Below, one piece after another: positions 1 to 7,535 of a DNA stretch of 20,359 nucleotides. The DNA comes from W2P13-069 sp963590525 (GTDB taxonomy: Bacteria; Actinomycetota; Coriobacteriia; Coriobacteriales; QAMH01): NCBI GenBank assembly GCA_963590525.1, contig CAVAPV010000044.1, positions 1-20,359 on the forward strand. The letters run 5' to 3'. The first letter of the stretch is position 1. Each line of letters starts with the position of its first letter. Below the pieces are notes generated by a model, which saw only the letters and a program-made list of their open reading frames with translations, was not told the origin of the DNA and made no database searches. The translations under genes were made by a program, and so were the position numbers.

Positions 1-1739
1 GCACTACTATCACGCGCAACGTAGCCACGGTGCGCGGAGGCGGCGTCTACTTGGATGGGGCCGCACATGAAATCGCGGTCGGCGGCAAGCTCACCATCGA
101 GAACAATCTGCGCAATGGCGAGGCGAGCGACTTGGATGTGGGATCCGGCTACAAGTTGGCAGCGGCCGATAATCATGTTCCCAGCAAGGATAGCCATATC
201 GGTATAGCGCTCGCATCTGGGACGACCGGCAACGTCACTATCGCCTCAAGCAGCTTTGTGGAGATGGTGGGCAAAGACAACGCCAAGGTTGCATTCTTCT
301 CTGACGACCCAAACCGCAAGATCGTGGAAAGTGGCGGCGAGTTCGTGTCTGCAGAGGGTGCCTCTAGTTACGATGTCGCGGTCTACTCGTCTGCCGCCAA
401 AAAGACGCTGGCGTGCGAGTACGGATCAATGGTCGCAATCGATGCGGCAGATTACGCGCAAGACGCAAATTCTGTCGAGTACTTTGAGGTTGACGGGTTA
501 GATGGTGTGAGCAAGCTTGTGCCAGATGATCAGGGCAAGGTCACCTTCAAGATGCCCCACAACGACGTCATCCTGCGCGCTTGCTATGCGGCAACGGCGG
601 CAAACACGGTAGCCCTTACAGTTGACGAGCTTGTGGCGGGGGAGAGCTTTCCCACTAACATCGCATCTTGTCGTATAACCGGCACCGACAGCCGCGACAT
701 CACCGGTTTGGTGCAGCGAGCCACCAAGATCGTCTGGGTCAAGGCCGATGGTAGCGAGGTTGGCGATGTTGTAGAGGGCGATACGCTCTACAAGGCAACG
801 ATAGAGATCAGCGATAAAGAGGTCTCGCTGATTTTGGGCCTGGACGGCTCTGCTAACTCTACGGTCAACGGCATGCAGACGGTGCGCGAGGATTCCGATT
901 CCAGCTCTGCGCAAGGCAGCATCGCCTTCTATGAGCGCACGGGCGTCGATGCCAGCTTTGCTCGCTTGCTCAATGCTCCCACGGTGATCCATCTGGATAA
1001 CGTTGCCGATTATCAGCGCGCTCTTCCTGGCAGCGCGGAGTACCTGTTGGGTGACGGCACGGTTCTGACGGCAGATATCGCATGGGACAGTATCGACGAG
1101 GACGCCGCGCAAGAGGCGGGTGTCTTTGATGTGACGGGTCGATATGTTGACGTTTATGGCGCAAGTCACAAAATCATCTGCAGCTTTAGCACTCTGGAGA
1201 ACGTTGCCGAGGGCGCCTCTATCGAGGATGCGACGGTTTCTGTTGCTAAGAAGGCGGCTTATAACGCTGCTGGCGTGTGCCCCAAGGTCACGGTAAAGCT
1301 CAACGGCGCAAAGCTTGAGCAAGGCAAGGATTACCTCGTCAAATACGTTGGCAACGACGAAGTGGGTAAGGCTCACGTTGTGATCAAGGGCCTGGGTGCC
1401 TACGAGGGCTCTGTGTCTGCAAGCTTCAAGATCGTGCCCGCCAAGGTCAAAAGCGTTGCCGCAAAGGCCGCCGGTAAGGGCAAGGTCAAGATGAGCTGGG
1501 CCAAGCACAAGGCGCAAACCACGGGATTTGAGGTCCGTTACGGCGTGAGCAAGGCCAAGGTCAAGGCCGGAAAGGGCGTCAAGACCGCCAAGGCCAAGGG
1601 CGCTGCCAAGAAGGTCGTCACCCTCAAGGGTCTCAAGGCTGGCAAGCGTGTCTATGTGCAGGTGCGCGCCTACAAGGTTGCTGGCGGAAAGACCTATTAC
1701 TCTGCTTGGAGCAAAGTGAGGTCGGCCAAGGTCAAGTAG
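1..1739 (+). CDS. Secreted beta-helix / FnIII adhesin-like protein, C-terminal part (5' end outside window)
   Basis: The reading frame is already open at base 3 and ends at TAG 1737-1739, so the N-terminus and most of the beta-helix lie upstream of the window. The visible residues begin with the tail of a Gly-rich beta-helix (RGGGVYLDG, matching GGGIY coils of the two downstream paralogues). An InlB-like repeat follows, ending in KMPHNDVILRACY, then an Ig-like module starting near 607 (AVALT-like strand, GESFPTNI), a module with AYNAAGV...GKDYLVKYVGNDEVG, and a terminal fibronectin-type domain at about 1438-1736 with roughly 25 lysines in 98 residues. No LPXTG or terminal membrane helix is present. 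Compared with its neighbours it lacks a module of about 220 residues between the InlB-like repeat and the Ig-like module. It is probably exported and surface-associated, possibly an adhesin; the ligand is unknown. GTG at 30 is an internal codon, not the true start. Confidence 0.85.
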   Translation, partial: TTITRNVATVRGGGVYLDGAAHEIAVGGKLTIENNLRNGEASDLDVGSGYKLAAADNHVPSKDSHIGIALASGTTGNVTIASSSFVEMVGKDNAKVAFFSDDPNRKIVESGGEFVSAEGASSYDVAVYSSAAKKTLACEYGSMVAIDAADYAQDANSVEYFEVDGLDGVSKLVPDDQGKVTFKMPHNDVILRACYAATAANTVALTVDELVAGESFPTNIASCRITGTDSRDITGLVQRATKIVWVKADGSEVGDVVEGDTLYKATIEISDKEVSLILGLDGSANSTVNGMQTVREDSDSSSAQGSIAFYERTGVDASFARLLNAPTVIHLDNVADYQRALPGSAEYLLGDGTVLTADIAWDSIDEDAAQEAGVFDVTGRYVDVYGASHKIICSFSTLENVAEGASIEDATVSVAKKAAYNAAGVCPKVTVKLNGAKLEQGKDYLVKYVGNDEVGKAHVVIKGLGAYEGSVSASFKIVPAKVKSVAAKAAGKGKVKMSWAKHKAQTTGFEVRYGVSKAKVKAGKGVKTAKAKGAAKKVVTLKGLKAGKRVYVQVRAYKVAGGKTYYSAWSKVRSAKVK

Positions 1740-1792
1740 GGGCGCGATACGGTGTGGGCGGGGCTGCGCCCCTCAGAACCCGCTCTTCCTCT

Positions 1793-1846
1793 GTCATTCT
1801 GAGCGAAGGCCCCGGTAGGGGCCGTAGTCGAAGAATCTAGCCGCGG
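1793..1846 (+). repeat. 54-bp intergenic repeat R, copy 1
   Basis: This block starts GTCATTCTGAGCG and ends GTCGAAGAATCTAGCCGCGG. It recurs at 6898-6951 with two mismatches. It carries an internal GGCCCC/GGGGCC hairpin. Comparison with the gap after the second adhesin gene suggests it sits in an insertion bounded by short GTG(T/C)GGGC-type direct repeats near 1753 and 1851. I recall similar short sequences from intergenic regions of other bacteria, but this is unverified. Confidence 0.8.
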
Positions 1847-1850
1847 TTAA

Positions 1851-1983
1851 GTGCGGGCAGGGGAGCGTGCTGCTCCAGCGCGCTTCGCTGCTCGCGTCTT
1901 CCAGGCGCTCGTGCGCTCGCTCCGCGCAACTATACGGGCGACGGTTGCGCGAGGCATTGCGCAGCACACTCCCCCGCCCGCAC
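1851..1983 (+). repeat. Palindromic element A, copy 1 (133 bp, 21-bp terminal inverted repeats)
   Basis: The ends 1851-1871 and 1963-1983 are inverted repeats matching at 19 of 21 positions. Inside is a second hairpin, GCGCAAC (1924-1930) with GTTGCGC (1944-1950). The interior is found again in inverted orientation at 7151-7278, and its left part is repeated at 6628-6675. It has no credible coding content. It could be a non-autonomous (MITE-like) element or a structured transcript. Together with the neighbouring repeats it accounts for much of the 655-bp gap between the first and second adhesin genes. Confidence 0.75.
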
Positions 1984-2004
1984 CTTTGTTGCGTTTGGGC
2001 CAAT

Positions 2005-2042
2005 GCCTCCTATTCGCTCGCCTGTCTGCATCCTCTTTGCGT
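2005..2042 (+). repeat. 38-bp intergenic repeat C, copy 1
   Basis: The block beginning GCCTCCTATTCGCTCGCC and ending CTCTTTGCGT recurs in the same orientation at 6835-6872 with two mismatches. It lies in the gap between adhesin genes and has no coding signal. The preceding bases 1983-2005 (CCTTTGTTGCGTTTGGGCC) are also repeated, at 6674-6696. Confidence 0.7.
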
Positions 2043-2211
2043 ACGTGTCGCGCCTTTCGGTGCGACCGGGCGGGCAGTGCCCGCCCCTGCATGCACCTGC
2101 GAACTTTGGATTATCGGCAACTTTCTGCATTCTGCGGTCCGCAGATCTTCCATGCAACGGCTCGCGGGATTCGATGCGTGCCGAGAATCGGGTGGCTGCG
2201 TAACCTCGTAG

Positions 2212-2230
2212 GGGAGAGCACTGCTCTCCC
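2212..2230 (+). other. Perfect 8-bp hairpin in the leader region of the second adhesin gene
   Basis: GGGAGAGC (2212-2219), a three-base loop and GCTCTCCC (2223-2230) form a perfect stem about 165 bp before the adhesin start codon. No T-run follows, so a classical intrinsic terminator is unlikely. A second small stem, GGTGG/CCACC at 2261-2275, lies just downstream. I see nothing else definable between 2043 and 2394. Confidence 0.45.
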
Positions 2231-2394
2231 GTGTAGGTTGCAACGATTTGAGTCTGGCAAGGTGGTTGTGCCACCTCCCCTGATCGCTGTCGCAAAATCT
2301 GCGTTTCATCTTCTAATCCTCGTTTTTGCGTCGCACCCCATGGGTATCATGAAAAGATGAGCTCCAATCAGGGCGTGTGGAAGGGGATTGCTCT

Positions 2395-5300
2395 ATGAAG
2401 CGAGGGATGTTTAACGCATGGGCACGGCGTACGGCTGCGTTGGCGTTTGCGATGGTTGCCGTAACAGCTTGTGCGGCATTGGCCTTGCCCGCGGCGGCTA
2501 TGGCAGATGGTTCGAGCGCTGGCAGCGCGTGCTATTACCAAACCAAAGACACTAGGATCCCCAGGAAGGTCGTGGGGGATTTCAACAACGAGGCAGACCT
2601 TCTCAAAAAGGCTCTGTCGTTTGCTAAAGACGGCGCCTACAAGGTTGTCATAACGCTTGACCGCGACTGGAATACCAGAGACTACGGCGCGATCGACATC
2701 CCTAAAAACAGCATCGTGGCTTTTAACCTCAACGGGCATATGATTGACCGCGACTTGGCAGAAGCCTCTTACTACGGCGTTGGTAGCGGCGATGTCTTTC
2801 GCGTGCGCGAGAACGCCACCCTCACTATAGACGGCGGCACAGATCAGCATGAGCACAAGGGCGCCTTTAGCAGCGACGGTTTGTTTTGGGAGAGCACTTC
2901 CAACGGCACGGATATCATCACTGGCGGCCTTGTAGCCGGCGGCGCAAGCGATAGCATCGAGCAAGGCGGCGGCATCACCGCCACATCTGAGGGCGCTAAG
3001 ATCTACCTCAAAAACGTCACTGTTGCCGGTAACGTGGCAGATACCCTGCTGGGCGTTCACGGTCTGGGCGGTGGCATCTACCTCAATGGCAAGAACAGCT
3101 ATCTTGAGCTCGACAACGCCAAGATCATGTACAACCACGCAGAAAACAGCGGCGGCGGCGTCTTTGTCAACGGCAACGACACCAAGATCGTTCTCAAAAA
3201 CAACAGCTGCGTGAGCAATAACTACTCGGATTGCCTGGGTGGTGGCATCTGCTTCATGGGCAAGAGAGGCTCTGTCACCTCGACCGATAGCGTAGTAAAC
3301 GGCAACAGCACCGGCGCGTCCGGCGGCGGCATCTACGACTATTACAGCGGCGCCACCTTCTCATTTGAGAACTCGCAAGTATCCAACAATACCTGCCGCG
3401 GCGACTACAGCGGTTTGTACTCGGGCACAAAGAACGGGCAAGGCGGTGGCTTGTACCTTGAAGACAGCGCAACGGTAACCTTGACCAAGGGCTCCAAGAT
3501 CAGCGGCAACAAGGCACGCGCAGCGGCAGGCATAAGCGCATATGATGGAGAAATCACCGTCACGCTTGAGGATGCAAGCGCCATAGAGGGCAATGCCGCT
3601 ACAGACAACGGCGGCGGCATCTTGCTGTGCGACGATAACCAGAGCCTCATCATGAAGGACGGCTCCAAGATCTGCGGCAACACGGCTGGCGGTAACGGCG
3701 GCGGTGTTTTGATTCCTGCAAACGATAGCTATGGAGAGGAAAGCATCAAGATCCAGATGGAAGACTCAAGCTCCATCTGCGATAACAGCGCGCAGGGGAT
3801 GGGTGGCGGCATCTACACCCGCTTTGGTAACGGAAGTATTTTCTCTTATAGCTATTTGCGCGTGTTCTCCAACGATGGCACCGGCAGCATAACGGGCAAT
3901 AGCGCTGCCAAGGGCGGCGCCATATACGACGACGGCTCGCGCCTTGAGTTTACCGACATCTCCATCACAAGAAACAGCGCAACCGAGTGGTATGGCGGTA
4001 TTCGCATTTACAAGGGCTGGCTGGATGTTGGCGGAAAAATCGTCATCGCAGAAAACTACGCAGATCAAAAGAGCAGCAACTTCTCTCAGTACTCCTCGTT
4101 TTACATCACACCCAAAACATCAAAGCTGCTCGAGGCAGGAAGTCGTATAGGCATCGACGCAGAGAACTTCTACGACATCTACCACTACGGCAAATCCGGG
4201 CTTCTCGACTCCGAGGAGCTCATGAGCAAGATTGGCATGGGGTATCGCAATATCTTTGTTAGCGACAGCGATGCATACAAGATCACGCGCGATGGCAATA
4301 AGCTCAATATCGAACCGGGCATAAGCAACCTCATGGTGACCATCTACGGCGCGTCCAACGAGCCTACGTATCTGGAGAACGCGTCTGGCGTCAACGTCAG
4401 GCTTGAAAACTCCATGTATGCCAAGCCCGGCTATAAGATCGACTACTGGAATGTAATGGGTCTAGAAGACACCAATAAGATCGTTTGCGAGGACAACGCG
4501 GCTACATTTACCATGCCCGACACCCACGTGGTGGTCCGCGCGCATTACGTGCCTGTGCTCGCCGGCATCGAGCTCACGCTAAAGGACGGCGCCGCTTGGG
4601 AGAACCTGGCCAACAATGCGTCTTCCGCAGATGTCGCCTCCGTCCGCTTGAGCACGGCTCAAGGTGATTCCTATGGCATATTTGCCAATGACGACATCCG
4701 TAAGGCCGTTACGGTCAAGAGCGCTTCTGTGCAGACGGATGCAAACGGCTCCAAGACCGTGAGCTACAGCGTCGAGATGAACCGCACGGTGCTCGATAAC
4801 TACGGCATATGCTACGACAGCGATCAGCAGGTGACGCTTGCTGTGAGCTTGCGTACAGACTTTGCCGAGGCAAAGATGGAATCCATCAAGGTAGAGCAGA
4901 CAGGCGATGATACGTTTGTCTTGAGCGCGAGCGCCACAATCGCCAAACCCGCAAGCGATGTTGTCACCGTAGAGACCGTCAACGCCAACAAAGCAGGCGG
5001 CTCGGCGTTTGACGCTTTGGTGGAGCAGGTTAGCGATGTGACAGACAAGACCTCTGGCGGCTCGGTGACGCTTTCTGCCCCCGATGAGCCTGGTTGGTCT
5101 TTTGCCGGTTGGGACAACTTGCCCCAAGGCGCTAAAGTCGATTCAAATACCAATGCCGTGACGCTTTCCGGCGATGCAGCGGGCGCCAAACTCGTGGCGT
5201 ATTACACTCCGTTGGCAAGCGCTGTTGCGATTACAGTTGACAGTCCGCAGGTGGGTGAGGCGTTTCCCACGACTATCAGCTCTTTGTTGGTTGCCGGCGC

Positions 5301-6615
5301 CGGCGAGCGCGACCTTACCAAGTACGTCAAAGACAGTCTCAAGGTGAGCTGGACCAAGGCAGACGGCAGCGCCGCGGGCAACGAGGTGCAAGGCGATACA
5401 GTCTACAAGGCAACTATTACCGCTACAGGCAAGGCCAAAAGCTACTTGTACGGGTACGACTCATCTGTGCACGTAACCGTCAACGGCAATGATGCCGATG
5501 AGGTAAACCTCGATGCTGCGGCAGAGGCGCAAACCATCTCTTATTACACGGTTACCAAGACCGATACTCGCTACGACGGCCTGGCGATCAAGTTTTTGAC
5601 AGCAGGCGTCTTTGAGGCAAGCGATATAGACGACGATCTGCCAGAAAGCGCGTGCTATCTGCTCAAGAACGGCGTGCTTAAAACGGCACCCATCGCTTGG
5701 AACAAAGCAGATGTTGATACGTCACAGCAGTCTGGCACGTTTACAGTATCCGGTAGCTTCAAGGATGTTTACGGCGATGCTCACGAGGTGAGCCAGACCT
5801 TCAAGATCATCGATTTGGGAGCCCCCGAGGCTACTTACGGCCTGAGCAGCACCGATGGTTGTCAAGACATCGCGCTTGGCGCCGGTCAGAACTGGCAGGG
5901 CGATGTCAAGTTCACCATCTACTACTTGCTTATAGACGCAGATACCGATGTAGACAGCATCGAGCGCAGCCAGTTTGAGACCTACACTGCTCCTGTGACC
6001 GTTGCTCCTGGCCAGACGTTGCTCACCTACGCGGCGGTGCAGCTTACCAACAGCGTCAAGGAGACGCCTATCTGTGGATACAAACCCTCTGTTGACGGCG
6101 AGGGGGTAGCCCTGCAGATCGCCAAGAACAAGTGGGCTTACAACGCCAATGGAGTAAAGCCTGTAGCAACGGTGAAATTGGGCTCTGTGAAGCTCGTCGA
6201 GGGTGTTGACTACACGGTCAACTACGTCGACTACGATAAGGTGGGCACCGCACAAATCCAAGTGAGCGGTATGGGCAACTATGCCGGCACGACGAGCATC
6301 ACCTACAAGATCGCGCCCACTAAGGTCAAGGGCGTTGCGGTCAAGGCCACTGGCAAGCACAAGGCCAAGGTGAGCTGGGCCAAGCACAAGGCGCAGACCG
6401 CGGGCTTTGAGGTGCGCTACGGCGCGAGCAAGGCCAAGGTTAAATCTGGCAAGGGAAAGAGCGTCAAGGTTAAGAGCGCCACGGTTGTCTCCAAGAAGCT
6501 CAAGGGTTTCAAGAGCGGCAAGCGCGTTTACGTGCAGGTACGCGCCTACAAGGTCGTGGATGGCAAGACCTATTGCTCTGCTTGGAGCAAAGTGAGGTCA
6601 GCCAAGGTCAAGTAG
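2395..6615 (+). CDS. Secreted beta-helix / Ig / FnIII adhesin-like protein (1406 aa)
   Basis: I chose ATG 2395 over the in-frame GTG 2377 because GGAAGGGG (2378-2385) is well placed as its ribosome-binding site and the protein then begins with a typical signal peptide (basic start, hydrophobic core, AMA-D cleavage near residue 38). Residues about 110-120 read NLNGHMIDRD, shared with the next paralogue. Residues about 175-570 form a right-handed beta-helix with repeated GGGIY/GGGVF coils and NN.A motifs, like Chlamydia-type polymorphic membrane protein repeats. An InlB-like repeat follows at about 642-721 (TFTMPDTHVVVRAHY), a GWSFAGWDNLP module near 900-940, an Ig-like module at about 941-1012, a unique segment of about 100 residues near 1140-1242, a WAYNANGVKP module at 1242-1309 and a lysine-rich FnIII-like tail at 1310-1406. 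It has no sorting signal or membrane anchor. It is likely a surface or matrix protein binding host or microbial ligands; the exact role is unknown. Confidence 0.9.
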   Translation: MKRGMFNAWARRTAALAFAMVAVTACAALALPAAAMADGSSAGSACYYQTKDTRIPRKVVGDFNNEADLLKKALSFAKDGAYKVVITLDRDWNTRDYGAIDIPKNSIVAFNLNGHMIDRDLAEASYYGVGSGDVFRVRENATLTIDGGTDQHEHKGAFSSDGLFWESTSNGTDIITGGLVAGGASDSIEQGGGITATSEGAKIYLKNVTVAGNVADTLLGVHGLGGGIYLNGKNSYLELDNAKIMYNHAENSGGGVFVNGNDTKIVLKNNSCVSNNYSDCLGGGICFMGKRGSVTSTDSVVNGNSTGASGGGIYDYYSGATFSFENSQVSNNTCRGDYSGLYSGTKNGQGGGLYLEDSATVTLTKGSKISGNKARAAAGISAYDGEITVTLEDASAIEGNAATDNGGGILLCDDNQSLIMKDGSKICGNTAGGNGGGVLIPANDSYGEESIKIQMEDSSSICDNSAQGMGGGIYTRFGNGSIFSYSYLRVFSNDGTGSITGNSAAKGGAIYDDGSRLEFTDISITRNSATEWYGGIRIYKGWLDVGGKIVIAENYADQKSSNFSQYSSFYITPKTSKLLEAGSRIGIDAENFYDIYHYGKSGLLDSEELMSKIGMGYRNIFVSDSDAYKITRDGNKLNIEPGISNLMVTIYGASNEPTYLENASGVNVRLENSMYAKPGYKIDYWNVMGLEDTNKIVCEDNAATFTMPDTHVVVRAHYVPVLAGIELTLKDGAAWENLANNASSADVASVRLSTAQGDSYGIFANDDIRKAVTVKSASVQTDANGSKTVSYSVEMNRTVLDNYGICYDSDQQVTLAVSLRTDFAEAKMESIKVEQTGDDTFVLSASATIAKPASDVVTVETVNANKAGGSAFDALVEQVSDVTDKTSGGSVTLSAPDEPGWSFAGWDNLPQGAKVDSNTNAVTLSGDAAGAKLVAYYTPLASAVAITVDSPQVGEAFPTTISSLLVAGAGERDLTKYVKDSLKVSWTKADGSAAGNEVQGDTVYKATITATGKAKSYLYGYDSSVHVTVNGNDADEVNLDAAAEAQTISYYTVTKTDTRYDGLAIKFLTAGVFEASDIDDDLPESACYLLKNGVLKTAPIAWNKADVDTSQQSGTFTVSGSFKDVYGDAHEVSQTFKIIDLGAPEATYGLSSTDGCQDIALGAGQNWQGDVKFTIYYLLIDADTDVDSIERSQFETYTAPVTVAPGQTLLTYAAVQLTNSVKETPICGYKPSVDGEGVALQIAKNKWAYNANGVKPVATVKLGSVKLVEGVDYTVNYVDYDKVGTAQIQVSGMGNYAGTTSITYKIAPTKVKGVAVKATGKHKAKVSWAKHKAQTAGFEVRYGASKAKVKSGKGKSVKVKSATVVSKKLKGFKSGKRVYVQVRAYKVVDGKTYCSAWSKVRSAKVK

Positions 6616-6627
6616 AGGCGCGATACG

Positions 6628-6696
6628 GTGCGGGCGGGGGAGTGCGCTGCTCCAGCGCGCTTCGCTGCTCGCGCCTTTGTTGCGTTTGGGCCAATG
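6628..6696 (+). repeat. Truncated copy of palindromic element A
   Basis: Bases 6628-6675 match the left part of element A at 1851-1897, and 6674-6696 match 1983-2005. The 86 or so internal bases and the right arm are missing, so this looks like an internally deleted copy. The similarity to the first gap begins before this, at the adhesin stop codon: GGCGCGATACGGTG follows both stops. Confidence 0.65.
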
Positions 6697-6714
6697 TCGA
6701 TAACTGTCACGAGG

Positions 6715-6780
6715 ATGCAGACAGGCTTGCGCTCAGACTCGGCACCCGATCACGCCTCAAGTGCCTGCAGCTGCGGAGAA
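6715..6780 (+). repeat. 66-bp repeat B, plus-strand copy
   Basis: This block (core GCTCAGACTCGGCACCCGAT) is the reverse complement of 7284-7349 with about seven mismatches. The inner end of the repeat (CTGCGGAGAA) runs into the terminator hairpin at 6779. Confidence 0.75.
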
Positions 6781-6798
6781 AACGCCTTCGGCGTTTTT
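6779..6798 (+). terminator. Intrinsic terminator downstream of the second adhesin gene
   Basis: AAAACGCC (6779-6786), loop TTC and GGCGTTTT (6790-6797) form an 8-bp stem whose 3' arm runs into a five-T tract. It lies about 165 bp after the adhesin stop and is the only good plus-strand terminator in this gap. Confidence 0.6.
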
Positions 6799-6834
6799 GA
6801 GTCCTCGCTACCGCAGGCGCTTTTCGCGCGATCT

Positions 6835-6872
6835 GCCTCCTATTCGCTCGCCTGTCAGCACCCTCTTTGCGT
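6835..6872 (+). repeat. 38-bp intergenic repeat C, copy 2
   Basis: This matches 2005-2042 in the same orientation with two mismatches. It lies between repeat B and repeat R in the 920-bp gap between the second and third adhesin genes. Confidence 0.7.
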
Positions 6873-6897
6873 GTCCGGTAGGACCCGTTCTTTCTCT

Positions 6898-6951
6898 GTC
6901 ATTCTGAGCGGAGGCCCCGGCAGGGGCCGTAGTCGAAGAATCTAGCCGCGG
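6898..6951 (+). repeat. 54-bp intergenic repeat R, copy 2
   Basis: This matches 1793-1846 at 52 of 54 positions, including the internal GGCCCC/GGGGCC stem. It faces a divergent inverted copy at 6971-7015, so the pair can fold into one long hairpin. Confidence 0.8.
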
Positions 6952-6970
6952 CCCGCTGCTGCTCGCATGT

Positions 6971-7015
6971 AGATTCCTCGACTCCATTCGCTTCGCTCAT
7001 TACGCTCGGAATGAC
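6971..7015 (-). repeat. Inverted, divergent copy of repeat R
   Basis: AGATTCCTCGAC (6971-6982) and CGCTCGGAATGAC (7003-7015) are the reverse complements of the two conserved ends of repeat R, each with one change. The middle differs from R. Together with 6898-6951 it bounds a 118-bp element with inverted ends. Confidence 0.7.
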
Positions 7016-7055
7016 ACGGAGTGGGACTTCACTCGTTTTGCTCGGAATAAGTCGC

Positions 7056-7099
7056 GTCAAGGCCAAGCCGCTACGCGGCGGCCTGCGGCTGGCCTTGAC
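7056..7099. repeat. Long imperfect palindrome in the centre of the second intergenic gap
   Basis: GTCAAGGCC (7056-7064) pairs with GGCCTTGAC (7091-7099). After a one-base bulge, AGCCGC (7066-7071) pairs with GCGGCT (7085-7090). This gives a 15-bp stem around a 13-base loop. It has no T-rich tail and no coding content. Confidence 0.6.
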
Positions 7100-7150
7100 A
7101 CTCCTTGTTGCGGCTGTTGGCAAGCATACAGCCTCAATGACACGGGGTAA

Positions 7151-7278
7151 GGACGTTGGATGCGTGCTGCGTAATGCCTCGCGCAACAGTTCCTACGTAT
7201 AGTTGTGCGGAGCGAGCGCACGAGCGCCCACAGGGCGCGAGCAGCGAAGCGCGCTGGAGCAGCATGCATTCAACGTCC
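7151..7278 (-). repeat. Palindromic element A, copy 2 (128 bp, 18-bp terminal inverted repeats)
   Basis: Bases about 7164-7267 match the reverse complement of the interior of the copy at 1851-1983. Its outer ends, 7151-7168 and 7261-7278, are inverted repeats matching at 16 of 18 positions but have a different sequence from the ends of copy 1. The internal hairpin is kept as GCGCAAC (7181-7187) with GTTGTGC (7202-7208), where the base change still allows G-U pairing. Conserved pairing with changed sequence points to a folded structure. Confidence 0.7.
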
Positions 7279-7283
7279 GTTCC

Positions 7284-7349
7284 TTCTCCGCAGCTGTAGG
7301 CGCTTGAGGCGTGATCGGGTGCCGAGTCTGAGCGCAAGTCTGTTTGCGT
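7284..7349 (-). repeat. 66-bp repeat B, inverted copy
   Basis: This is the reverse complement of 6715-6780 with about seven mismatches. Beyond it, up to the adhesin start at 7536, I see only a short GGTGG/CCACC stem at 7387-7402, comparable in position to the one at 2261-2275 before the previous gene. Confidence 0.75.
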
Positions 7350-7535
7350 TCCCTTGTGAATCTGCCACGCTGCCACGGCGTAATCGGGTGGGCAACACCA
7401 CCTCTACGCGCGCTTGTGAGCCTTGGGAACCTCTAAAAGTCCTGCGCAAACAAGGCGAGACGTGCGCTGTAGCTGGCTTGCTGAGAGTAAAATTAAAGGG
7501 GCTCGGAAGGTGAGCCCAGGTTGGAAGGAGACCTT

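Noticed and set aside
498..1517. Antisense open frame of 339 codons within the first adhesin gene
   Set aside because: It is a codon-bias shadow of a gene with clear domain structure, with no recognisable motif of its own.
2326..2350. TTGCGT and TATCAT as a promoter for the second adhesin gene
   Set aside because: The spacing is only 13 bp, too short for a normal sigma-70 promoter.
1794..2360. Several overlapping open frames on both strands in the first intergenic gap
   Set aside because: They lie in palindromic repeats, overlap each other in many frames, are rich in Arg, Cys and Ser in the way G+C-rich noncoding DNA translates, and lack ribosome-binding sites.
6573..7513. Open frames in the second intergenic gap
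   Set aside because: The same reasons apply: they are translations of inverted repeats with no domains or start signals.
1740..7535. CRISPR array suggested by repeated blocks
   Set aside because: The repeats are few, of different lengths and in both orientations, with no regular spacers and no cas genes.
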